DNA of 64,000 nt from Oscillospiraceae bacterium (GCA_015067835.1 SVLS01000001.1:62001-126000), one strand, 5' to 3'; positions 7,868 to 17,443 are shown, counted from the first letter of the stretch. Translations and numbers: made by a program. Notes: a model not told the origin generated them from the letters alone.

Positions 7868-9289
7868 TTATCCGTTGTATTCACACTCGTCGATGGCTGC
7901 TTTAAACAGTCCGTCAATCAGGGCGTTCACATCGCCGTTGTCCGCATTGGCCAGTGCAGCGGTCATCAGAGCGCCAACCTCATCACGGGCAGTGGAAGAG
8001 CCAACGAAAGCGGGAGATACATAGTAAGCATCCTTCTGCTCCAGAGCTACCTTGGTGCTCAATGCGGTGATGTTGTCGCCGCCGTTGGCATTTGCCAGGA
8101 AGTCAGCATAAGCAGGGATGGTATCAACAGACTTCAGAACAGGAGCGTAGCCGGAGGTCATGGAGAACTCAGCCTGGAATTCCACGGTGGTGGTCAGGTA
8201 CTTGACAAACAGCCAGGAAGCAACAACCTTCTGGGGATTTGCAGCGTTCTTGAAGAGAACCAGGCTGGGGCCCTGAGAAATAACCTTGGGCTTGGAAGCA
8301 TCTACCTGGGGAATCTGTGCGATGCCAACATCGAACAGGTACTCACCGGAGGTGTCCTTGCCGGGACGCTGGTGGTTTGCACCACCGGTAGAACCGATGG
8401 ACATATAGCTCTTGCTGCCTTCGGTTGCAGTGAACAGACCGGAGGTATAAGCGCCGTACAGCTCCTGGGTGGTCAGGTAGCCCTTCTGGTACCACTCACG
8501 GAACATCTTGACAAATTCCTTGTTCTTGTCGTTGTTGAACAGATAGTGGTCGCCGGTTGCGCTGGTGTAGGGAGAGCCGTACTGCTCACACATGGTGATG
8601 AACCAGTTTGCCTCGGAGTCATAGCCCAGAGGGATGCTGTCGGGGTCAATTTCCTTAATCTTTGCGCAGGTCTCTTCCAATTCCTTCCAAGTCTTGGGAA
8701 CGGTCAGACCGTGCTTGTCAAAGAAGGTCTTGTTGTAGTACAGAACCTCGGTGGACTTACTCATGGGCATGGTGTACATCAGACCGTCGCCATAGCTCTT
8801 GCCTTCGTTGTAGTAGCCTTCAATGAAGTCAGCCTTCTGCTCAGCAGTCAGACCCAAAATGGTCTCGTTGCCCTTGGCGTCTTTCACCTTAATCTGGCTG
8901 TCAATCAGACCGTCCAGAGTTGCAACTGCACGAGCCTTGTTGTACAGTGCCACGTGGTCGGGATAGCAGTAAGCGATGTCGGGCTGGCTGCCAACGGTAA
9001 TCTCGGTCTTGATCTGGTCGCGGACATCATCATAGCCGCCCACCTGGGAGTGCTTAATGGTGATGTTGGGATACATCTCGTTGAACTTTAAAATGTACTT
9101 ATCCAGCACATCCCGCAGAGCTGCACCCATGGTGTGGTAGAAGGTAATTTCTACCGCGCTGCCGTCATAGCCTTCTTCGGGAACCACAAATTCCCCGGCA
9201 TTTCTGTTGTTACTGCCGCTGCAGCCGGCCATCATGCCCATGCTCAGCACAATGGTAACTGCCAAAAGCAATGCCAAAATCTTTTTCAT
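7868..9289 (-). CDS. extracellular solute-binding lipoprotein (family 1) of a sugar-type ABC importer
   Basis: A 473-residue binding protein with a lipoprotein signal (MAGCSG, Cys23) and the family-1 fold: YDGSAVEITFYHTMGAALRD near the N-terminus, the segment KTWKELEETCAKIKEIDPD in the middle, and WLFVKYLTTTVEFQAEFSM near residue 355. It delivers a substrate to the two permeases encoded directly upstream. Substrate cannot be read reliably: family 1 covers oligosaccharides and glycerol-3-phosphate derivatives, and the UgpB-like start of the mature part is only suggestive. Confidence 0.85.
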   Translation of the reverse strand: MKKILALLLAVTIVLSMGMMAGCSGSNNRNAGEFVVPEEGYDGSAVEITFYHTMGAALRDVLDKYILKFNEMYPNITIKHSQVGGYDDVRDQIKTEITVGSQPDIAYCYPDHVALYNKARAVATLDGLIDSQIKVKDAKGNETILGLTAEQKADFIEGYYNEGKSYGDGLMYTMPMSKSTEVLYYNKTFFDKHGLTVPKTWKELEETCAKIKEIDPDSIPLGYDSEANWFITMCEQYGSPYTSATGDHYLFNNDKNKEFVKMFREWYQKGYLTTQELYGAYTSGLFTATEGSKSYMSIGSTGGANHQRPGKDTSGEYLFDVGIAQIPQVDASKPKVISQGPSLVLFKNAANPQKVVASWLFVKYLTTTVEFQAEFSMTSGYAPVLKSVDTIPAYADFLANANGGDNITALSTKVALEQKDAYYVSPAFVGSSTARDEVGALMTAALANADNGDVNALIDGLFKAAIDECEYNG

Positions 9290-9347
9290 CGTTTTCGTTC
9301 CTTTCCTTCGTTTAAATATATTTTGTTATCAGGCAATGTATTGCCTA

Positions 9348-10268
9348 TTAACCCTTGATGCCGCTGCGGCTGACGCCTGCCATGATGTATTTCCGCAGGA
9401 AAATAAACACCATAAACAGCGGAGCAGATACGATGGCAACAGCTGCCATCTGCAGCGGATAGTTCACATCGCCGGTGGTGGCAGTGAACGCGTTGCGAAG
9501 GCCGTTGGTTATCAACTGATAGGCTTCATCGTTGGCAACCAGGCGGGGCCAAATATAGGAGTTCCATGCGCCCATCATCTTCAAAATGGTGATGGAGATG
9601 AGGGTGGGCTTTGCCAAAGGAATCATAACCTTCCACAGATACTTCAAATCGCCGCAGCCGTCAACCTTGGCGGCCAGATAAAGCTCATTGGGAATCTGCA
9701 GGAAGTTCTGGCGCAGCAGGTAAATGTAGAACACGCTGACCAGGAACGGCACAATCAAAACACCGAAGGTGTTGGTGCCCATCCAGCTCAACGCCGGAAT
9801 CTTTGTAAACTCGCTGACCGTTGCATAGTTGGTGATGGTGAACAGCTCGCCGGGAATCATCATGGTTGCCAGCAATGCGCCGAACATCAGCTCTCTGCCC
9901 TTGAACTCCAGCCGTGCGAAGGCAAAAGCGGACAGCACGGTGATAATCAGGCTCAGAACGGTGGATACAACACCAACAAACACCGTATTCATGAACAGCC
10001 GTCCCAGATTTGCCGTGTTAAATGCTTCTACATAGTTGTACCACATAATCTTCTGAGGGAAGAAGGTGGGTACATTCATTCGGTATTCATCGAGAGACTT
10101 CAGAGAGGAAATAATCATCCAATAGAAGGGGAACAGCACAATCAGTGCCATAATAATCAAAAAGGTGTAGGTTCCGATTTTTGCAAATACGCCGCCTACC
10201 CGGGCAGAGGAAGTTACCTTCCGCAGATCTCTGTCCCGCATAACATTCATATTATCGTTATTAGCCAT
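9348..10268 (-). CDS. ABC sugar-type permease, MalG/UgpE-like
   Basis: A 306-residue inner membrane permease with six predicted helices after a cytoplasmic N-terminus. The EAA loop that contacts the ATPase reads ELYLAAKVDGCGDLKYLWKV, near residue 205. It pairs with the upstream MalF/UgpA-like permease in the same operon, 11 bases away. RBS AGAGGTGG precedes the ATG. Confidence 0.88.
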   Translation of the reverse strand: MANNDNMNVMRDRDLRKVTSSARVGGVFAKIGTYTFLIIMALIVLFPFYWMIISSLKSLDEYRMNVPTFFPQKIMWYNYVEAFNTANLGRLFMNTVFVGVVSTVLSLIITVLSAFAFARLEFKGRELMFGALLATMMIPGELFTITNYATVSEFTKIPALSWMGTNTFGVLIVPFLVSVFYIYLLRQNFLQIPNELYLAAKVDGCGDLKYLWKVMIPLAKPTLISITILKMMGAWNSYIWPRLVANDEAYQLITNGLRNAFTATTGDVNYPLQMAAVAIVSAPLFMVFIFLRKYIMAGVSRSGIKG

Positions 10269-10279
10269 AGTGCCACCTC

Positions 10280-11221
10280 TTAATAATGAACGCGCTTCTT
10301 GCTGACCTGAAGGTTAATCATGGTCACCACAAGAATGATGCCGAACAGAATCAATGCTGCCGCACTGGCGCGGCCTTCCTGATTGCCGATATTGTCGTAA
10401 ATATAACCGACCATGGTATTCAGGCTTCCGTGTGCGCCGGCAGGACCCATTTTTTCGCCGAAAATACCCACGATGCTGGAGTATTCCTTAAAGCCGCCCA
10501 TAAAGCCGGTAATGACAACATAGGCAAGCATGGGGGACAGCAGCGGAACGGTGATCTTGGTCAGAACGCGGCGGCGGGGTGTGCCGTCCACTCTTGCAGC
10601 ATCGTAATACTGCTTGTTGATGCTCTGCAGACCGCCCAGCAGAATCAAAATCTTAAAGGGAAGGGCGTTCCACACAATGTAGATAACCATAACCGCCATA
10701 TTTGCCCAATAGTCGGAGCCCTGGTTAATCCAGTTCACCGGCTGACCGCCGAAGAATGTAATGACGTTGTTGATGATACCCCAGGTATCTGCCATCATCG
10801 TTCCTGCAGCAGGACGCAGACCGATGATGTTGAACATTGCCGCAAACACCATGCCGATGGCGATGGAGTTGGTAACATAGGGCAGGAAGAAGATGGTCTG
10901 CAGGGTTCTTTGCAGAGGTCTGATGGAATTCAGGGCAACTGCAATCAGCAGTGCCAAAATAGTGGAAAGCGGAACGGTCAGAACACACAAAAGCACAGTG
11001 TTCTGCAGGCAGGTCAAAAATCTTTGATACTGCACCACATCCACGAAGTTTTGGAATCCGAAATTGAAAACATCGCCGCCTGAGGCACCCATGCTGTTAT
11101 ATCCCTCTAACAGAGAGATACGGACCGTATTGATAATGGGCCATACGGTAAACACCAACAGCAATACGATAGCAGGTGACAGGTAAAGCCATGCTTTCCA
11201 TTGTTGCTTACTATCTACCAT
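10280..11221 (-). CDS. ABC sugar-type permease, MalF/UgpA-like
   Basis: A 313-residue permease. The first helix (WLYLSPAIVLLLVFTVWPII) and the EAA loop (QYYDAARVDGTPRRRVLTKI, near residue 215) are typical of the first permease in carbohydrate importers. It follows the ATPase gene by a single base, so the two are translationally coupled. Confidence 0.88.
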   Translation of the reverse strand: MVDSKQQWKAWLYLSPAIVLLLVFTVWPIINTVRISLLEGYNSMGASGGDVFNFGFQNFVDVVQYQRFLTCLQNTVLLCVLTVPLSTILALLIAVALNSIRPLQRTLQTIFFLPYVTNSIAIGMVFAAMFNIIGLRPAAGTMMADTWGIINNVITFFGGQPVNWINQGSDYWANMAVMVIYIVWNALPFKILILLGGLQSINKQYYDAARVDGTPRRRVLTKITVPLLSPMLAYVVITGFMGGFKEYSSIVGIFGEKMGPAGAHGSLNTMVGYIYDNIGNQEGRASAAALILFGIILVVTMINLQVSKKRVHY

Positions 11222-11222
11222 A

Positions 11223-12326
11223 TTACTTCACCTCAAAATAGATGCGCTCTTCTGTTTCCTTGTTAAAGAGGAATACCTTATGGGGTTTCAGGCTGAACTG
11301 AACATTCTCACGGCTGTAGTCAATCTTATTGTCAGCATTGATGATGGAGCGGACGACGGGATTTGCGGATGCTGCATTCTCAGAAACGATGCTTACATCG
11401 CGACCCATCACTTCCACGCTGCTCAACTTGCAGCTCATCGGGCCATTGTCATCCAGCACAAAGCCTTCGGGACGGATGCCAACGAAAACCTCCTGGTCTT
11501 CCACGCCGGCAACATCCAAAACAGCTTCTTCGCCAATGTACAGCTTGCCGCCTGCGACCTTGCCGTCGAACACGTTGATGGGAGGTGTGCCCAGGAACTT
11601 TGCAACGAACAGGTTCAGAGGATTGTCATAAACCTCCTGCGGTGCGCCGATCTGCTGAACCACGCCCAGCTTCATAACCACGATCATATCGGAAATGGAC
11701 ATTGCCTCTTCCTGGTCGTGGGTAACGAAAATGGTGGTGATGCCGGTTTCGCGCTGAATGCGGCGGATTTCCTCACGGGTCTGCAGACGCAGACGGGCAT
11801 CCAGGTTGGACAGGGGCTCGTCCAGCAGCAGAACACGGGGCATCTTAACCAGCGCACGGGCAATGGCCACACGCTGCTGCTGACCGCCGGACATTTCGCC
11901 GGGCTTACGGTCCATCAGGTCCTCAATCTGCACCAGTCTTGCTGCATAATAGGCACGCTCCAGCATTTCGTCCTTGGACATCTTGTCAGCGCCCTTCAGG
12001 TTCTGCAAGGGGAAAAGGATGTTCTGCTTTACGGTCATGTGGGGATACAGTGCGTAGTTCTGGAACACCAGACCGACACCGCGGTTTTCTGTGGGCAAAT
12101 CCGTTACATCGTCATCACCGAAGAAAATCTGGCCGCCAGTGGGCTTCTGCAGGCCGCTGATCATGTAAAGGGTGGTGGACTTACCGCAACCGGAGGGTCC
12201 CAACAAACCAATCAGCTTGCCATCAGGGATGGTAAATGTGAAATCGTTAACAGCAACGACTTCCTCGTTTACTTTCTTGTTCCGACTGGGGAAAACCTTC
12301 GTCAGATTTTGCAAAACAACTTTCAT
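11223..12326 (-). CDS. ABC importer ATPase, MalK/UgpC/MsmK type
   Basis: A 367-residue nucleotide-binding subunit. Walker A is GPSGCGKSTT near residue 43, the signature is MSGGQQQRVAIARAL near residue 144, and Walker B is VLLLDEPLSNLD with the H-loop VTHDQEEA. The C-terminal third (from about 240) is the OB-type regulatory domain of the MalK class. Such ATPases often serve several importers; here it is first in its own operon with both permeases, the binding protein and two further lipoproteins. Confidence 0.92.
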   Translation of the reverse strand: MKVVLQNLTKVFPSRNKKVNEEVVAVNDFTFTIPDGKLIGLLGPSGCGKSTTLYMISGLQKPTGGQIFFGDDDVTDLPTENRGVGLVFQNYALYPHMTVKQNILFPLQNLKGADKMSKDEMLERAYYAARLVQIEDLMDRKPGEMSGGQQQRVAIARALVKMPRVLLLDEPLSNLDARLRLQTREEIRRIQRETGITTIFVTHDQEEAMSISDMIVVMKLGVVQQIGAPQEVYDNPLNLFVAKFLGTPPINVFDGKVAGGKLYIGEEAVLDVAGVEDQEVFVGIRPEGFVLDDNGPMSCKLSSVEVMGRDVSIVSENAASANPVVRSIINADNKIDYSRENVQFSLKPHKVFLFNKETEERIYFEVK

Positions 12327-12373
12327 ATAATTCCCTTCCTATATAAAAATTTTCATTTTTTCTTGGCTGAACG

Positions 12374-13132
12374 TTAATCTGCTCTGGATTCGAAGTCCTC
12401 ACGCAGCCGCTCCTCATATTCGTGAAGAGCTTCCGGTGTGTCAAAAATCATCTGGCTGGAGTAGTCAACCACCACTGTGCAGGCCAGCAAATCGTGAATC
12501 ACCGAATTGTTGCGTGTTTTGACCAAAATAACAATCTGCAGAAGCAGAATAAGCCCGATAATAATGAGACCCAAAGTGCCTACAGTACCAAACAACAGCA
12601 TTACCAGAATCGCCACCGGTACCATCGTCTCCAATGTATATTTACCGATAATGGCACGGACGAAAAGCATAAAGGTGGAAACCTTTATGCCGTCGGTGCG
12701 CATCAGCGCCAGGCTGAACACCTTTTTGCCCACCGTCTGCCCGTTCTTCAGCAGCAGCGGAACGCCAAATTCCAAAATCAGATAGGTCACAAGGAAGCTA
12801 AGGGTCACCATTGCCAAAGTCCCATAGAGAAAATCCTCATAAGCCTTCTTTGCCTTGGGATCTTCCGCCAAAGCCTTTTGTGCATCCTCATACACCTGCT
12901 TCTCCGCCTCCGTCAGCTTTTCATACGCCTCCGGAGAAATGGTAAAGTCAATCTTGTATGTTTCCTGATAGGTTTCGTAAATCTGATGCATTTCCAGTGC
13001 GCGGTTATCCAGCTTAAACAGCGCGCTGAAGCCGGTAAATGCGCCTACGAGAAGGGTGAAAAACAGAATTGCGTCCAGAACCCACGCAGCAATTCGCTTC
13101 ATCATTCCCGCCCGTTGTATATCGTATCTCAT
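12374..13132 (-). CDS. RDD-family membrane protein
   Basis: A 252-residue protein. The RDD hallmark is the N-terminal RAGMMKRIAAWVLDAILFF (Arg near residue 13, paired Asp in helix 1). Four predicted helices follow, with a charged extracytoplasmic loop of about 85 residues between helices 1 and 2. RDD proteins include proposed ion or solute exchangers. ATG 13132 is chosen because GGAGG lies 10 bases ahead. It precedes the ABC importer genes by 47 bases on the same strand and could be co-transcribed. Confidence 0.75.
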   Translation of the reverse strand: MRYDIQRAGMMKRIAAWVLDAILFFTLLVGAFTGFSALFKLDNRALEMHQIYETYQETYKIDFTISPEAYEKLTEAEKQVYEDAQKALAEDPKAKKAYEDFLYGTLAMVTLSFLVTYLILEFGVPLLLKNGQTVGKKVFSLALMRTDGIKVSTFMLFVRAIIGKYTLETMVPVAILVMLLFGTVGTLGLIIIGLILLLQIVILVKTRNNSVIHDLLACTVVVDYSSQMIFDTPEALHEYEERLREDFESRAD

Positions 13133-13232
13133 ATTTTTTGTGCCTCCACGGTCTATGCGCAATGGGCGCAGCGACAGATTCTATAATATCGTCCTTATTA
13201 TAGCACACCTTTCCGCAAAAATCCACACTAAC

Positions 13233-14102
13233 TTACAGAACTTTCCAACTTTTTTTATATTTTTTCGCCCGTTCACCCAGGGCTGTCATTAGTCTACAGG
13301 GTATCGCCAAATCCCCCTGTCCCACGCCCATTTGGATATGAGGCTTGTTCTTTCCGTGGTAATCACTGCCGCCGCTGTGCAGCAGCCCAAAGTCATCTGC
13401 TACCTGTTTTGCCAGTGCCGTCGTCTCCTGTGAATAGGTGGAATACAGAACCTCCATCCCATCCAGCCCACACGCTACCGCTTCCTTTAAAAATCTGCAC
13501 AGGGGCTCCTCCTGCAAATTCAGGAACGGATGTGCCAGCACCGCCACCGCACCCAGGGATTTGATGAAGCGGATGATTTCAAAAGGCGAAAACCGCTGCG
13601 GCGGTACATAATAACCGCATTTCGGGCTGAGCAGCTGCTTAAACGCATCCTGAATGGACTCTGTGTAGCTCAGCCGTGTCAGCTCCGCACCAATCAGCGC
13701 CCGGTTCACCTGTCCTTCCGGTGTACTATCCTTAATATGTTGGTAATCTATCTGATAGCCGGCGCGGCACAGCTTATCCACTAAATCCAGATTGCTTTGC
13801 TCTTTGCGCAGCTTGTAATCCTCCAGCAAAGCGGTAATGGGGGCATAGTCCTCCGGCTTCAAAAACAAACCTAAAATATGAAGTTCTGTTCCCTCATAAT
13901 CCGTAGAAAACTCTGTTCCGGCAATGGCGCAAACGCCGCTTCCCGCTGCCGCTTTCAGAAATTCCGGCAATCCTGCCACGGTATTGTGGTCTGTCAGTGC
14001 GATTGCCTGCAGCTTCTGCGTCTGTGCCAGGGCAATCAGCTGCTTTGGGGTGTCTGTTCCGTCGGAAAAGGTGGAATGAACGTGTAAATCACAAAAAGCC
14101 AT
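13233..14102 (-). CDS. PHP-domain metal-dependent phosphoesterase
   Basis: A 289-residue PHP protein. Metal-binding motifs are DLHVHSTFSDGTDTP at residues 5-19, LTDHNTVAG near residue 36, VLAHPFL near residue 190, and GSDYHGKNKP near residue 250. It resembles the TrpH/YciV group, which hydrolyses 3',5'-nucleoside bisphosphates and trims short RNAs. GGAG lies 9 bases ahead of the ATG. It stands alone between RDD and DUF1846 genes. Confidence 0.85.
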   Translation of the reverse strand: MAFCDLHVHSTFSDGTDTPKQLIALAQTQKLQAIALTDHNTVAGLPEFLKAAAGSGVCAIAGTEFSTDYEGTELHILGLFLKPEDYAPITALLEDYKLRKEQSNLDLVDKLCRAGYQIDYQHIKDSTPEGQVNRALIGAELTRLSYTESIQDAFKQLLSPKCGYYVPPQRFSPFEIIRFIKSLGAVAVLAHPFLNLQEEPLCRFLKEAVACGLDGMEVLYSTYSQETTALAKQVADDFGLLHSGGSDYHGKNKPHIQMGVGQGDLAIPCRLMTALGERAKKYKKSWKVL

Positions 14103-14227
14103 TTGGGCATACTCCTCAATATCTATCTTATACTTTTATTCTAGTGGTTATCCGTTTTTCTGTCAAGAGCAGGAGCGGCAGAATCCTCACCACTGTTTTC
14201 CACTGTAGGAAAATTTTATCTGAGCCC

Positions 14228-14256
14228 TTGCTATTTCACACAGCTTAGGGTAAAAT
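14228..14256 (+). promoter_or_regulatory. promoter of the DUF1846 gene
   Basis: TTGCTA (14228-14233), 17-base spacer, TAAAAT (14251-14256). Confidence 0.55.
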
Positions 14257-14295
14257 GATAAAAGTATATTTCTTAGAAAGAGACGGTGCCCACCC

Positions 14296-15759
14296 ATGGA
14301 AAGACACGGCTTTGACAATGGCAAGTACCTGCAAATGCAATCTGCTCATATCCAGCAGCGGCTGAATTCTTTCGGTGGAAAGCTCTACCTGGAATTCGGC
14401 GGCAAGCTGTATGATGACTACCACGCTGCCCGGGTTCTGCCCGGCTTTGAGCCGGACAGTAAGCTGCAAATGCTCCTGCAGCTGAAGGAGCAGGTGGAGA
14501 TTGTTATCGTCATCAATGCAGGCGACATCGAAAAGAATAAGGTGCGGGGGGATTTGGGCATCACCTACGACCGGGATGTGCTTCGTCTTCTGGAGATTTT
14601 CCGAAGCCTTGGGTTGTTTGTTTCCAGCGTGGTGCTGACCCGTTTCCGGGGTCAGTCCGTCGCCAAAGCCTTTCAGTCCCGACTGGAGGGTCTTGGCTTA
14701 AAGGTTTACCGCCATTATGATATCGAGGGCTACCCTTCCGACACTTCCCGGGTGGTCAACGAGGACGGCTTCGGCAAAAATGATTACATTGAAACCTCCC
14801 GCTCTTTGGTGGTGGTGACCGCTCCCGGCCCCGGAAGCGGCAAATTGGCTGTCTGTCTGAGCCAACTGTATCACGAGCATCGCAGAGGTGTTCAGGCCGG
14901 CTACGCCAAGTTCGAGACCTTCCCTATCTGGAATCTGCCGCTGAATCATCCGGTGAATCTGGCTTATGAAGCCGCCACCGCTGACCTCAACGATGTGAAT
15001 ATGCTGGACCCCTTCCATCTGGAAGCCTACGGCACCACTACTGTCAACTATAATCGGGATGTGGAAGCCTTTCCTGTTCTTGTGGCGATGTTTGAGCAGA
15101 TTTTAGGCGCTTGTCCCTACAAATCTCCTACGGATATGGGCGTTAATATGGTGGGCAGCTGCATCACCGATGATGAGCTGATAAAAGAAGCCTCCCGGCA
15201 GGAAATCATCCGCCGCTACTATACTGCCCTGTGTGACCAGAAAAAGGGCATTGCCTCCGATGAGGTTGTGCGTAAGCTGGAGCTTTTAACCAAAAAAGCC
15301 GGCGTGGAGCTGTCCTCCCGCCGTGTGGTGGCTGCTGCGTTGGAAAAGGAACGGGCTACCGGTTTACCTGCCGTTGCAATGGAGCTGCCGGACGGTCAAA
15401 TCGTCACCGGCAAAACCTCCAACCTGCTGGGTGCTTCTGCTGCGCTTCTGCTGAACGCCCTGAAGGCATTGGGAAGCATCCGGGATCGGCTTCACATCAT
15501 CTCTCCTGTGGTCATAGACCCCATTCAAACCTTGAAAACCGGCTATTTAGGCAATCGCAATCCCCGGCTTCACACCGATGAGATTTTGATTGCACTGTCC
15601 ATCAGTGCCGCCACAAATCCCACTGCTGAGCTGGCAATGGAGCAGCTAAGCAATCTGCGGGGCTGTCAGCTGCACTCCACCGTCATTCTTTCCGAGGTGG
15701 ATGAAATGATTTTCAAGCGTCTGGGTGTCAATGTCACCTGCGAACCCCGTTTCCAATAA
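14296..15759 (+). CDS. DUF1846 (UPF0371) family protein
   Basis: A 487-residue member of a family conserved in Firmicutes, with the invariant opening GFDNGKYLQMQSAHIQQRL and GGKLYLEFGGKLYDDYHA, then LPGFEPDSKLQMLLQL and NAGDIEKNKVRGDLGITYD. Structures of the family show a P-loop-type fold, but no reaction is established. Length matches the family, so the ATG at 14296 is used although the RBS is weak. Confidence 0.88.
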   Translation: MERHGFDNGKYLQMQSAHIQQRLNSFGGKLYLEFGGKLYDDYHAARVLPGFEPDSKLQMLLQLKEQVEIVIVINAGDIEKNKVRGDLGITYDRDVLRLLEIFRSLGLFVSSVVLTRFRGQSVAKAFQSRLEGLGLKVYRHYDIEGYPSDTSRVVNEDGFGKNDYIETSRSLVVVTAPGPGSGKLAVCLSQLYHEHRRGVQAGYAKFETFPIWNLPLNHPVNLAYEAATADLNDVNMLDPFHLEAYGTTTVNYNRDVEAFPVLVAMFEQILGACPYKSPTDMGVNMVGSCITDDELIKEASRQEIIRRYYTALCDQKKGIASDEVVRKLELLTKKAGVELSSRRVVAAALEKERATGLPAVAMELPDGQIVTGKTSNLLGASAALLLNALKALGSIRDRLHIISPVVIDPIQTLKTGYLGNRNPRLHTDEILIALSISAATNPTAELAMEQLSNLRGCQLHSTVILSEVDEMIFKRLGVNVTCEPRFQ

Positions 15760-15762
15760 AAA

Positions 15763-15797
15763 TGTGCCTGCTGCAAGCCGCAGCAGGCACTTTCTTT
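15763..15797. terminator. bidirectional terminator between the DUF1846 gene and lexA
   Basis: GTGCCTGCTGC pairs with GCAGCAGGCAC around AAGCC. It is followed by TTTCTTT on the plus strand and by TTTTTATT on the minus strand, serving both convergent genes. Confidence 0.8.
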
Positions 15798-16374
15798 AAT
15801 ATTCTCTGACAACCGCCTTGACAAGGCCGATCAGCTCCGCCTCCCGACCGTCAATGGGCTCGTAATTGTCATTCTCCGGCATCAGCCAAACCTCACCGTT
15901 TCGCCGGCGCAGACGCTTCACCGTTGCTTCGTCACCGATGCGCGCTACCACAATCTGACCGTCCATCGCCGTCTGCTGGGGGCGTACAACCACCTTATCC
16001 CCATCGAGGATTCCGGCGCCAATCATACTGTCTCCCCGCACACGCAGAGCGAAGCAGTTGGGGTCGCCGTCCCAGGCCATTGTTCCCTCCTGATTTTCAA
16101 AGGCAAGAATCGGAACACCGGCGGTCACCACGCCTACAACAGGTATCTGCCCCGGGCGAATTCCCGTGGACAACGCCCGCTTACGTCCCTTGGCGCCGGG
16201 CTGACTGAGCAAGCCCTTCTCCTGCAGTGCCTGGATGTGATAGCTGACCGATGCCGTGGAGCGCAGCCCCACGGCCGCACCAATTTCCCGCACGGAAGGT
16301 GCATAGCCGTTTTCTTGAATAAAGGCATTCACATATTCTAAAATTCTTTCTGCTTTGTCGCTGGTACGGGGCAT
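15796..16374 (-). CDS. lexA: LexA repressor
   Basis: A 192-residue SOS repressor. Residues 1-65 form the winged HTH (ENGYAPSVREIGAAVGLRST). The self-cleavage Ala-Gly is in GVVTAGVPI near residue 86, the catalytic Ser in RGDSMIGAGI near residue 116, and the catalytic Lys in EATVKRL near residue 153. GGGAGGG lies 8 bases ahead of the ATG. I do not find a clean GAAC-N4-GTTC box in front of it, so autoregulation cannot be claimed from sequence. Confidence 0.93.
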   Translation of the reverse strand: MPRTSDKAERILEYVNAFIQENGYAPSVREIGAAVGLRSTASVSYHIQALQEKGLLSQPGAKGRKRALSTGIRPGQIPVVGVVTAGVPILAFENQEGTMAWDGDPNCFALRVRGDSMIGAGILDGDKVVVRPQQTAMDGQIVVARIGDEATVKRLRRRNGEVWLMPENDNYEPIDGREAELIGLVKAVVREY

Positions 16375-16407
16375 AGCATTCCCTCCCATAGTATAAGTTC
16401 TGTTTTG

Positions 16408-16436
16408 ATTATAGCACAAATGAACGGAAAAAGAAA
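16408..16436 (-). promoter_or_regulatory. weak promoter candidate of lexA
   Basis: A perfect TATAAT (16408-16413, minus strand) lies 34 bases before the start, with only a poor TTTCTT at the -35 distance. Confidence 0.35.
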
Positions 16437-16516
16437 GAGGGTTGTGATAATTTTTTGGAATACCGCCTTTATGCGCCCATATACTTGTAGCGACATTTGC
16501 AATGGGAGGGATTTTT

Positions 16517-16954
16517 ATGGATACACCGGAGCAAATTAAAATCTGGCAGCGCGTACACGCGCAGGCACCGCCGGTGACAGACGGCTTGCCGGGCCTGGCG
16601 GCAAACGCTCTGGCGGCCACCATTCTCTACGGAAATCTTGCACAGCGCTTTCAAGGGCGGGGCAGAAAAATTCTCCTTCAGCTTCAGCAGGAGGAGGGGG
16701 TACACGCCCGATGTCTCAAGGGCATCTATCAGCTTATCGCCGGGGTATCGATGAATGTAGCGGCTGTTCCGCCTGATACAACGCAGCTTATCCCTGCTCT
16801 GCGGAAAAGCTACGCTCATTCCCTTAAGGCATTGGCCGCCTATGAGGCGCGAACACGGGACAGCGAATACGGTGTGGTATTCTCCTTTTTAGCGGAGCAG
16901 CAACGGTCACATTGCTGTCAAATCGCGGAGCTGATCGGGCTGCTGGAGGTGTAA
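16517..16954 (+). CDS. small ferritin-like-fold protein
   Basis: A 145-residue all-helical protein. Two EExxH/ExxxxH-like segments, QQEEGVHARC near residue 62 and LAEQQRSHCCQIAEL near residue 132, resemble the ferritin-like diiron pattern, though the first helices lack an obvious matching Glu. RBS GGGAGGG lies 6 bases ahead of the ATG. Iron or oxygen handling is an inference; it is divergent from lexA and followed by a CmpB-like gene 42 bases later. Confidence 0.55.
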   Translation: MDTPEQIKIWQRVHAQAPPVTDGLPGLAANALAATILYGNLAQRFQGRGRKILLQLQQEEGVHARCLKGIYQLIAGVSMNVAAVPPDTTQLIPALRKSYAHSLKALAAYEARTRDSEYGVVFSFLAEQQRSHCCQIAELIGLLEV

Positions 16955-16996
16955 AATTTCCTTTTTCCGGAGATACTCTTCCCCGGAGGGATGATT

Positions 16997-17410
16997 TTGA
17001 AGCTTTTAAAAACCTGCATCTTGTTTTACATCGGCGGCGCCGGCTATATGATTTTGGAATTTCTGTGGCGGGGACGCAGTCACGGCAGTATGTTTCTGCT
17101 GGGTGGGCTTTGCTTTTTGCTGGTGGGTGGCTGTGTTGCCCGGATTCCCCGGCTTCCCCTTGCTCTGCGATTATTGACAGGGGCAGTTCTGATTACCGCT
17201 TTGGAGCTTCTCACCGGACTGCTTGCCAACCGGGATTACAGTGTCTGGGATTACCGCAATCAGCTATATCATCTGCAGGGGCAAATCTGCCTGCGTTATT
17301 CCCTGCTGTGGATTCCCATCAGTTTCCTTTCTATGTGGCTGTACGATTTTCTGCACAATCCATTGGAGCGACGCCTGCAAAGCAGATTCGCCATTGACCC
17401 GCTCTTCTAA
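16997..17410 (+). CDS. putative ABC-transporter type IV / CmpB-like membrane protein
   Basis: A protein of about 137 residues with four predicted helices. The segment VWDYRNQLYHLQGQICLRYS followed by LLWIPIS is characteristic of the PF06541 family. An ATG at 16991 abuts GGAGGG directly, leaving no spacing, whereas the TTG at 16997 has a 6-base gap; TTG is therefore taken as the start. The family is uncharacterised. Confidence 0.7.
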   Translation: MKLLKTCILFYIGGAGYMILEFLWRGRSHGSMFLLGGLCFLLVGGCVARIPRLPLALRLLTGAVLITALELLTGLLANRDYSVWDYRNQLYHLQGQICLRYSLLWIPISFLSMWLYDFLHNPLERRLQSRFAIDPLF

Positions 17411-17415
17411 AAATG

Positions 17416-17443
17416 CCCCGCGTGCCGGACACGCGGGGTTTTT
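17416..17443 (+). terminator. intrinsic terminator
   Basis: CCCCGCGTG-CCGGA-CACGCGGGG followed by TTTTT, six bases after the CmpB-like stop codon. Confidence 0.88.

Noticed and set aside
16375-16516. SOS box in front of lexA
   Set aside because: No GAAC-N4-GTTC-like site; only isolated half-sites such as AGAAC and GAACG.
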